A DNA stretch of 7,503 nt, from NCBI GenBank assembly GCA_029934265.1, contig JAOZMN010000141.1:1-7503 (forward strand), in the 5' to 3' direction. This stretch comes from Bacteroidales bacterium. GTDB taxonomy: Bacteria; Bacteroidota; Bacteroidia; Bacteroidales; JAADGE01. The notes below the pieces were generated by a model. The model saw only the letters and a list, made by a program, of their open reading frames with translations. It searched no databases and was not told where the DNA came from. Positions 1 to 5,341 of this stretch are shown piece by piece (the first letter of the stretch is position 1; each line of letters begins with the position of its first letter). The translations under genes were made by a program, and so were the position numbers.

Positions 1-142
1 AATTATTTTCATAAAAAAAATGAGAATGTAGAGATGCAAGTTGAACAGTATCCCAAAAGAAAAAATTACCGGAAACAAGATATGTTAAAATTGTAAAAAT
101 AATAATAAACAGAGATATTGTTTGTAATTTAGATAATTGCAT
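1..142 (-). CDS. N-terminus of a membrane protein, possibly a GT39-like glycosyltransferase (partial)
   Basis: An open minus-strand frame runs from an ATG at 142-140 to the left edge without a stop, giving 47 residues. It begins MQLSKLQTISLFIIIFTILT, a short polar start followed by a hydrophobic stretch (about residues 8-23) typical of a first membrane helix. It then reads NFFFWDTVQLASLHSHFFYE. A first helix followed by a loop of the type FWDT.Q....HFFYE.N resembles, from memory, the first periplasmic loop of Bacteroidota membrane glycosyltransferases of the GT39/ArnT kind, which transfer sugars from a lipid carrier. The acidic residue in WD would fit the catalytic loop of that fold. The gene is divergent from fabI, and a TAnnTTTG-type box lies about 30 bp upstream. 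The open frame, the hydrophobic helix and the start are seen directly. The family is inferred from a short fragment and could be wrong. Confidence 0.5.
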   Translation of the reverse strand, partial: MQLSKLQTISLFIIIFTILTYLVSGNFFFWDTVQLASLHSHFFYENN

Positions 143-170
143 AAGCAAGAATATAAAATTTAATGAAAAA

Positions 171-178
171 CAAAAATA
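171..178 (-). promoter_or_regulatory. Possible -7 box of the divergent minus-strand gene
   Basis: Read on the minus strand this is TATTTTTG, a match to the Bacteroidota -7 consensus TAnnTTTG. It lies about 29 bp upstream of the ATG at 142. No clear TTTG -33 box is seen at the usual spacing; the region about 19 bp further upstream falls on the CCGG that also belongs to the fabI promoter. In such AT-rich DNA a match to this short motif can be chance. Confidence 0.35.
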
Positions 179-194
179 TCAATTAAAAATAAAA

Positions 195-218
195 TATCCG
201 GTATTTTTATTATATTTG
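195..218 (+). promoter_or_regulatory. Probable fabI promoter (Bacteroidota type)
   Basis: TATATTTG at 211-218, followed by C, matches the Bacteroidota -7 box TAnnTTTG. A TCCGGTA block sits at 197-203, about where the -33 element is expected, in place of the usual TTTG. Almost the same arrangement (TCCGGTA, T-rich spacer, TAnnTTTGCA) recurs at 5085-5109 upstream of the PLP-enzyme gene, which supports a real promoter. The implied leader to the ATG at 280 is about 55 nt. Confidence 0.6.
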
Positions 219-279
219 CATATTAAAGGCTTATGCCAAAATAACGGAAACTTAATAACCAACCATTAATAATTAATTT

Positions 280-1128
280 ATGTACAACTTATTAAAAGGA
301 AAAAAAGGAATAATTTTCGGAGCATTGAATGATAAATCGCTTGCTTGGAAAATAGCGGAAAGAGCTTATGAAGAGGGAGCAGAAATAATACTCACAAATA
401 CACCGGTTTCCATGCGGTTTGGTGATATTGAAACACTTGCCGAAAAGTGTAACACCATAGTAATTCCCGCAGATGCAACAAGCGAAAAAGACCTTCAAAA
501 TCTTATCGAAAAAGCATTGGAACATTTTGGCACAAAAATAGATTTTATTTTACATTCGGTAGCCATGTCCATGAATGTTCGTAAAGGTTTGCTTTATGAT
601 AATGTCAATTATAATTTTTATCAAAAAACCATTGATATATCAGCACTTTCATTTCATAAAGTATTGCAAACTGCCAAAAAACTTGATGCAATAAATGAGT
701 GGGGGTCGGTAGTTGCACTTTCCTATATTGCCGCACAACGAACACTTTACGGATACAATGATATGGCTGATGCTAAATCGTTGTTGGAATCTATTGCTCG
801 CAGTTTCGGTTATATTTACGGAAGAAAGAAAAAAATCAGAGTCAATACAATTTCGCAATCGCCAACAATGACAACCGCCGGAAGCGGAGTAAAAGGAATG
901 GAAGGATTAATGGATTTTACCGAAAGATTATCACCGCTCGGAAATGCAACTTCCGATGAATGTGCAGATTACTGCATAACTTTATTTTCAGATTTAACCA
1001 AAAAAGTAACAATGCAAAATTTGTATCACGATGGAGGCTTCTCAAATATGGGAATGAGCCTGCGAGCTATGAAAATGTACAATAAAAGTTTGGAAAAACC
1101 GATTGACGATGATGTATTGGTGAGTTAG
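280..1128 (+). CDS. fabI: Enoyl-[acyl-carrier-protein] reductase (NADH), FabI
   Basis: Catalyses the last step of each fatty-acid elongation cycle, reducing trans-2-enoyl-ACP with NAD(P)H in the cytoplasm. The 282-residue protein is a divergent short-chain dehydrogenase. It has the FabI-type cofactor loop G14-ALNDK-S20-LA, the LSY motif (Y149, equivalent to E. coli Y146), the catalytic Y159-x6-K166 pair (YNDMADAK), and a C-terminal DGGFSNMG. Length and motifs are those of Bacteroidota FabI, slightly longer than the E. coli enzyme. The ATG at 280 is chosen because the Rossmann strand starts directly after it; no Shine-Dalgarno is visible, as usual in the phylum. Two positions known from E. coli triclosan work differ: A95 aligns with G93 and M207 with F203. 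The last codon and the TAG stop are contributed by the left end of a MITE-like element; the reconstructed ancestral end is ..VLV-TAA. FabI identity is secure. Confidence 0.96.
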   Translation: MYNLLKGKKGIIFGALNDKSLAWKIAERAYEEGAEIILTNTPVSMRFGDIETLAEKCNTIVIPADATSEKDLQNLIEKALEHFGTKIDFILHSVAMSMNVRKGLLYDNVNYNFYQKTIDISALSFHKVLQTAKKLDAINEWGSVVALSYIAAQRTLYGYNDMADAKSLLESIARSFGYIYGRKKKIRVNTISQSPTMTTAGSGVKGMEGLMDFTERLSPLGNATSDECADYCITLFSDLTKKVTMQNLYHDGGFSNMGMSLRAMKMYNKSLEKPIDDDVLVS

Positions 1129-1252
1129 GTATAAAAAGACCCTTAGGGTTTGATTTAACAGAATTTAACGAATCTGAATATTTAATTTACAGTCTTTTAA
1201 TAAAAACCCTAAGGGTCTGATTGCGAAAAAATATACTTTTTATACTGAACTC
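1122..1252. mobile_element. MITE-like element, copy 1
   Basis: A 131-bp non-coding element starting GAGTTAGGTATAAAAAG and ending CTTTTTATACTGAACTC, so its termini form an imperfect inverted repeat. Inside, GACCCTTAGGGTTT (1138-1151) and AAACCCTAAGGGTC (1204-1217) are perfect reverse complements of 14 bp. It is flanked by ATTGGT (1116-1121) and ATTAGT (1253-1258), a near-perfect 6-bp target duplication. By eye it is about 90% identical to the copy at 5115-5245, with no length change. It has no coding capacity, so a transposase would have to act in trans. The parent insertion-sequence family is not recognised. It overlaps the end of fabI. Confidence 0.8.
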
Positions 1253-1368
1253 ATTAGTATAAAATTCAAAGAATTTATTTGTTTAATATTATATGAGCTA
1301 ATGTTTTGAACTCATTAGTATAAAATTCAAAGAATTTATTTGTTTAATATTATATGAGCTAATGTTTT
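1246..1368. repeat. Perfect 61-bp tandem duplication
   Basis: The unit at 1247-1307 is repeated without change at 1308-1368. Each unit starts with GAACTC, the terminal hexamer of the adjacent element, followed by 55 bp of AT-rich flank. Within each unit are a small palindrome AAATTCAAAGAATTT and outer arms CATTAG/CTAATG. The absence of any difference between units indicates a recent duplication. It lies in the 283-bp gap between fabI and apbE and pushes apbE away from upstream sequence. Confidence 0.95.
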
Positions 1369-1411
1369 ATTATTAAAGTTATATAAGATATTTTGTTTAA
1401 TAAAAAATTAT

Positions 1412-2446
1412 ATGTTTTTTAAAAAATACAGCTATATTATTTTATTGATATTTTTTTTGTCGGCTTGTAATAACAAACCGCAATCAACCGACCTTAAAAA
1501 AGATAATATAATACATTTAATAGGAGAGACGCAGGGGACTTTTTACAGTATTCTGTATCAAAGTAAAGACAGTCTGTATCTTAGCGAAGAAGTCGATTCT
1601 GTTTTGCACGATTTTGATATGTCGCTTTCCACCTACATTCAGGAATCTGTTATTTCGAGAATAAATAATAATGATACAACTGTAAAGGTTGATAATTATT
1701 TCAAAGATATGTATTTGAAAGCTGTTGAGGTTTCAGGAAAAACAGATGGATATTTCGATATAACAGTAGCTCCTCTTGTCAATCATTACGGTTTCGGATT
1801 TACCGAAAAACAAAAAATTGACAGTGCTACAATTAAAAAACTTCTTAAATTTGTAGGAATGTCGAAAGTCGAGCTTACGGATAATAAAATCATAAAAAAA
1901 TATCCTGAAATAATGCTTGACCCTAACGCAATCGCACAAGGACAGTCGGTTGATGTGATTTGTAAATTTCTTGAAAAACAAGGAATTAAAAATTATCTTG
2001 TGGAAATAGGAGGTGAAGTGAGAGCAAAAGGTAAAAAAAATGATACAATTTCATGGAAAGTAGGTATTGATAAGCCGATTGAAGGAAATAATTCGCCCGG
2101 AGAAAATTTGCAAGTCATTATAGAACTTAAAGATATGGCTTTGGCAACTTCCGGAAACTATCGTAAATACTACGAAGCCGGCGGGCAAAAATATTTTCAT
2201 TCCATAAATCCGAAAACCGGTTACCCCGAAAAACAAAATATTTTAAGTGCTACAATCCTTGCCACTGACTGTATTACTGCCGATGCTTACGCAACATCTT
2301 GTATGATATTCGGTTTGGAAAAAAGTAAAAAACTGATAAATTCATTATCCGGAGTTGAGGCATATATTGTTTATCTCGATAAAGAAGAAAAAATGCAGGT
2401 TTATAAAACCAAAGCACTTGATAAAATGATTTTTATACAAAAATAA
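1412..2446 (+). CDS. apbE: FAD:protein FMN transferase, lipoprotein (ApbE family)
   Basis: Transfers FMN from FAD to a threonine of target proteins such as Nqr/Rnf subunits, forming a covalent flavin, on the outer side of the cytoplasmic membrane. The 344-residue product has a lipoprotein signal: charged start, hydrophobic core, and lipobox LSAC with the acylated cysteine at C19. Family motifs appear in order: the MLDPNAIAQGQSVD segment (168-181), VEIGGEVRAKG (197-207), ALATSGNYRKYY (243-254), HSINPKTGYP (263-272), and the metal-binding region ADAYATS with D291 and T295. Length is normal for the family. The gene stands alone, between two copies of the MITE-like element, and no flavinylation target gene is visible in the window. 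There is no Shine-Dalgarno; the ATG is fixed by the signal peptide. Family assignment is secure; the substrate is unknown. Confidence 0.95.
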   Translation: MFFKKYSYIILLIFFLSACNNKPQSTDLKKDNIIHLIGETQGTFYSILYQSKDSLYLSEEVDSVLHDFDMSLSTYIQESVISRINNNDTTVKVDNYFKDMYLKAVEVSGKTDGYFDITVAPLVNHYGFGFTEKQKIDSATIKKLLKFVGMSKVELTDNKIIKKYPEIMLDPNAIAQGQSVDVICKFLEKQGIKNYLVEIGGEVRAKGKKNDTISWKVGIDKPIEGNNSPGENLQVIIELKDMALATSGNYRKYYEAGGQKYFHSINPKTGYPEKQNILSATILATDCITADAYATSCMIFGLEKSKKLINSLSGVEAYIVYLDKEEKMQVYKTKALDKMIFIQK

Positions 2447-2459
2447 AGGTCTTCGACCT
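2447..2459 (+). terminator. Small hairpin directly after apbE
   Basis: AGGTCTTCGACCT directly follows the apbE stop and can form a 5-bp stem (AGGTC/GACCT) with a 3-nt loop. No U-tract follows, so intrinsic termination is doubtful. It may only protect the 3' end, or be chance. Confidence 0.25.
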
Positions 2460-2513
2460 GTCTATGAGGGAAAAACCGTATTTGTAATATGTTGATAAGT
2501 AATTGATTATTTT

Positions 2514-2637
2514 GGTATAAAAAGACCCTTAGGGGTTGATTTGACAAAATTTAACTGTTCCAAATACTTGATTTGCAGTTTGTTACTTAAAACCCTAAGG
2601 GGCTGATTTTGAAAAATATACTTTTTAGACTGAACTC
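2514..2637. mobile_element. MITE-like element, copy 2 (left end short)
   Basis: The same family as 1122-1252 in the same orientation, starting GGTATAAAAAG and ending CTTTTTAGACTGAACTC. It is the most diverged of the three copies, and both arms carry AGGGG where the others have AGGGT. The expected left hexamer GAGTTC is missing; in its place is TATTTT. The element is flanked by a perfect 12-bp direct repeat ATTGATTATTTT at 2502-2513 and 2638-2649. It lies in the 286-bp gap between apbE and the propeller gene; the rest of this gap is AT-rich, with a 10-bp direct repeat CAAAATTTCA at 2695 and 2711. Confidence 0.78.
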
Positions 2638-2732
2638 ATTGATTATTTTTTATTGTAGATTTATGATTTTGTTTTCTCCTGATTAATAGTTCTCCAAAAT
2701 TTCACAACTTCAAAATTTCAAAACACCGGCAC

Positions 2733-5069
2733 ATGAAACACACATATATATTTAAGATTTTAAGTTTTGCTTTGTTAATTTCGATTTTTCAAAATCAAAT
2801 TAAAGCTCAAAAATGGCAAGAGTCATTATTGGTAAGTGCTTCTGATGCCGATAAATATAAAAATTTCGGAATTTCGGTGGCAATAGACAGTAATTATGCC
2901 GTTGTCGGAGCGTATTTTGAAGATACCGACCAAAACGGTACTAATTCGCTTACAAATGCAGGAGCAGTTTATATTTATAAAATAATTAACGGACAATGGG
3001 AAGAACTTAAAAAAATAGTTCCGACCGACCGCACCGCAGGAGACCGATTTGGCGAAGCACTCTCAATTTCAGGAGATTATCTGATTATAGGAGCATATAA
3101 TCAAAGTCAGAATGCACAAGGAAATGACACCTTAAATAAAGCCGGAGCTGCATATATTTTTGAAAAAGATAAAGGTGGTGCTGATAATTGGGGAGAAGCA
3201 CAAAAAATTGTCAATTCGGACAGAGTCGCTACCGATTTTTTTGGATATTCAGTGGATATTTGCGGCGATTATGCCGTAGTCGGTGCATATTATGAAGATG
3301 AAGATGCACAAGGGTTTAATACTCTTGCAGTTGCCGGCAGTGCATATATTTTTGGCAGAGATGCCGGCGGAAATTGGATTGAACAAAAAAAAATTGTAGC
3401 TTCCGACAGATTTAATAACGATTGGTTCGGATATTCCGTTGCAATACACGATACAACTGTAGTTGTGGGAGCTGTACACGAAGAGCATGACCAGGCCGGA
3501 GCAAATTTACTTACATATTCCGGCAGTGCTTATGTTTTTTATAGAGATAACGGTGGAATAAATAATTGGGGGCAGATAAAAAAAATAGTTCCTTCCGATA
3601 GAATTGCCAAAGGACATTTTGGTGCAGTTGTAGATATTTATGAAGATGATATTATTGTCGGTACTGAACAAGTAAACACCGGTATAGCAGGTTTTGCTTA
3701 TGTCTTTAACAGAAATACCGGTGGAGCAAATAGTTGGGGGCAGGTGAAAAAAATCTTACCTTCGAATACTGCAACAAATGATAATTTTGGAAATTCCGTA
3801 GCAATATCCGGCGACTATATAATAATAGGTGCGAATTTTGAAGACCACAACGATTCCGGCGAACACTTGTTGAATGATGCCGGAAGTACATATATTTTTA
3901 GTAAAAATGAAAGCGGAACAAACGCTTGGGGCGAAATTCAAAAAATAACAGCAAGCGACAATGAACCTTTTGCAGAATTTGGAACTTCGGTAGCAATTTA
4001 TCAAAAAAATATAATTATCGGTTCCGATAAAAAAATGTACAATACCGGAAGAGCGTATATTTTTATGGATTCGCCCGAAATAACCGGTCAGCCCGGCGAC
4101 TTGAGTGTTTGTCCGCATACAGATACCGTATTGACAATAACCGCACCTTCTGCAACAGAGTTTCAATGGCAAATTTTATATTCCGATTCAATAAAATTTA
4201 TAGACATAACCGGCACCGATTTTGAAAATGATTCAACTGCAAATCTTATTATTAAAAATGCAAGCCCGGCTTTGGATTCTGTTAAAATCCGGTGCGTAGT
4301 TAAAAATCTCGGAGTAGCGATGGTTTCACAAGAAGCACTTTTTATTGTTTATGAAAGTCCCGTAGTTACTGCGATTACAAGTCATGTGAGAGTTTGTGCA
4401 GACCAAGAAGCAGAAGTAACACTTTCCGCCAAAGGAGCCGTAACTTATGTTTGGAACAACGATGTAAAAAACGGAATCCCGTTTGTACCTTTACAAACCA
4501 AAGAATATATTGTAATCGGAACAGACGAACATTCTTGTACCGCAAGTGATTCTGTTACAGTATTTGTTGATGAAAAAATAATCGCAAACGCCGGTAAGGA
4601 TACGACAATTATGACAAACACTTATAAACTTAACGCTGAAAATCCGGCTCCCGGTATCGGACTTTGGATTACCGAAACCGCCGGAGTTACTATCGAAAAT
4701 ACATCTGCTTATAATTCTTTGGTCAGCAATTTATCTGCAACAAACAGTCTGGAATGGACGGTCGTAAACGGTAAATGTTCGTCTAATGCATTTCTTGTAA
4801 TAAATGTAAAAACAAATTCGATAAAAGAAGAAAGTTCTGAAAAAATATCGGTTTATCCCAACCCTTCCGAAAATTTTATTATTATAGACTTCCAAAATAA
4901 AAATATTGAAAGTATAAAAATTACAGATATTTCCGGCAAGACAATTTATGTTGAAAAAAAACCGAATAATTATTTTAAAATAAATATCGAAAATTTTAAA
5001 AAAACAGTTTATGTACTTTATATAGAGACAAATAAAGGAACGATTATAAAAAAGATTTTCAAAAATTAA
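2733..5069 (+). CDS. Secreted seven-repeat FG-GAP propeller protein with T9SS sorting domain
   Basis: A 778-residue secreted protein. A signal peptide covers about residues 1-25. Seven repeats follow, each with an FG core then a strand of the type SVAI..DY.IIGA. The FG pairs are at residues 45, 106, 170, 232, 296, 352 and 416, spaced 56-64 residues. This count fits a seven-bladed beta-propeller of the FG-GAP/integrin-alpha kind. Blades 1, 3, 4 and 6 carry an acidic loop (for example EDTDQNG) and blade 2 has a less acidic version, while blades 5 and 7 lack it. Two Ig-like or PKD-like segments follow (about 446-540 and 541-613), then a segment with NAGKDTTI (about 619-692). The tail from about 704 (ISVYPNPSENF through TDISGKTIY to a basic end) is a type A T9SS sorting domain, so export through the outer membrane and cell-surface attachment or release are expected. 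The specific ligand is unknown; adhesion is one possibility. Confidence 0.9.
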   Translation: MKHTYIFKILSFALLISIFQNQIKAQKWQESLLVSASDADKYKNFGISVAIDSNYAVVGAYFEDTDQNGTNSLTNAGAVYIYKIINGQWEELKKIVPTDRTAGDRFGEALSISGDYLIIGAYNQSQNAQGNDTLNKAGAAYIFEKDKGGADNWGEAQKIVNSDRVATDFFGYSVDICGDYAVVGAYYEDEDAQGFNTLAVAGSAYIFGRDAGGNWIEQKKIVASDRFNNDWFGYSVAIHDTTVVVGAVHEEHDQAGANLLTYSGSAYVFYRDNGGINNWGQIKKIVPSDRIAKGHFGAVVDIYEDDIIVGTEQVNTGIAGFAYVFNRNTGGANSWGQVKKILPSNTATNDNFGNSVAISGDYIIIGANFEDHNDSGEHLLNDAGSTYIFSKNESGTNAWGEIQKITASDNEPFAEFGTSVAIYQKNIIIGSDKKMYNTGRAYIFMDSPEITGQPGDLSVCPHTDTVLTITAPSATEFQWQILYSDSIKFIDITGTDFENDSTANLIIKNASPALDSVKIRCVVKNLGVAMVSQEALFIVYESPVVTAITSHVRVCADQEAEVTLSAKGAVTYVWNNDVKNGIPFVPLQTKEYIVIGTDEHSCTASDSVTVFVDEKIIANAGKDTTIMTNTYKLNAENPAPGIGLWITETAGVTIENTSAYNSLVSNLSATNSLEWTVVNGKCSSNAFLVINVKTNSIKEESSEKISVYPNPSENFIIIDFQNKNIESIKITDISGKTIYVEKKPNNYFKINIENFKKTVYVLYIETNKGTIIKKIFKN

Positions 5070-5082
5070 AATTAATGAAAAA

Positions 5083-5107
5083 TGTCCGGTATATTTTTAT
5101 AATTTTG
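5083..5107 (+). promoter_or_regulatory. Probable promoter of the PLP-enzyme gene
   Basis: TAATTTTG at 5100-5107, followed by CA, matches TAnnTTTG. TCCGGTA lies at 5085-5091. The layout and much of the spacer match the fabI promoter at 195-218. It lies only 14 bp after the end of the propeller gene. The MITE-like copy 3 begins 8 bp after the box, near the expected transcription start, so the leader would start in or beside the element and run about 230 nt to the ATG at 5342. Confidence 0.55.
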
Positions 5108-5114
5108 CAGATAT

Positions 5115-5245
5115 GAGTTCGGTATAAAAAGACCCTTAGGGTTTGATTTAACAACATTTAATAAATCTAAATAATTGATTTACAGTTTTTTAGTTAAAAC
5201 CCTAAGGGTCTGATTGTGAAAAAATATACTTTTTAGACTGAACTC
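5115..5245. mobile_element. MITE-like element, copy 3
   Basis: The most regular copy. It is 131 bp, starts GAGTTCGGTATAAAAAG and ends CTTTTTAGACTGAACTC, with the perfect 14-bp inner stem GACCCTTAGGGTTT/AAACCCTAAGGGTC. It is flanked by perfect AGATAT direct repeats at 5109-5114 and 5246-5251, read as a 6-bp target duplication. It sits between the promoter-like element at 5083-5107 and the PLP-enzyme gene. It has no coding capacity. Confidence 0.85.
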
Positions 5246-5250
5246 AGATA

Positions 5251-5316
5251 TTATTACCAAAAGTTTCACTTTAAGTGAATGAATTATTATCAAAAGTTTC
5301 ACTTCGAGTGAAATCC
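5251..5316 (+). repeat. Tandem pair of 33-bp repeats, each with a palindrome (possible operator or leader element)
   Basis: Two adjacent 33-bp units (5251-5283 and 5284-5316) both begin TTATTAyCAAAAGTTTCACTT. Each contains a palindrome: TTCACTTTAAGTGAA in the first and TTTCACTTCGAGTGAAA in the second. The sequence at the centre differs between units while the symmetry is kept, which suggests selection for the dyad. In the reconstructed sequence before insertion of copy 3 they would lie directly after the promoter. They could be tandem repressor sites or RNA hairpins in the leader. The PLP-enzyme ATG is 25 bp downstream. Confidence 0.6.
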
Positions 5317-5341
5317 ATGAAAAAAAAAAGATATAAATATA

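Noticed and set aside
3756..4172. A 138-codon minus-strand open frame within the propeller gene
   Set aside because: It lies opposite a well-supported repeat protein, is rich in Cys, Tyr and Ile as expected for antisense of this codon use, and matches no family I know.
1122..5245. The three dispersed repeats as a CRISPR array
   Set aside because: The copies are ~131 bp, over 1 kb apart, have inverted ends and are flanked by direct repeats, which fits transposable elements and not repeat-spacer units.
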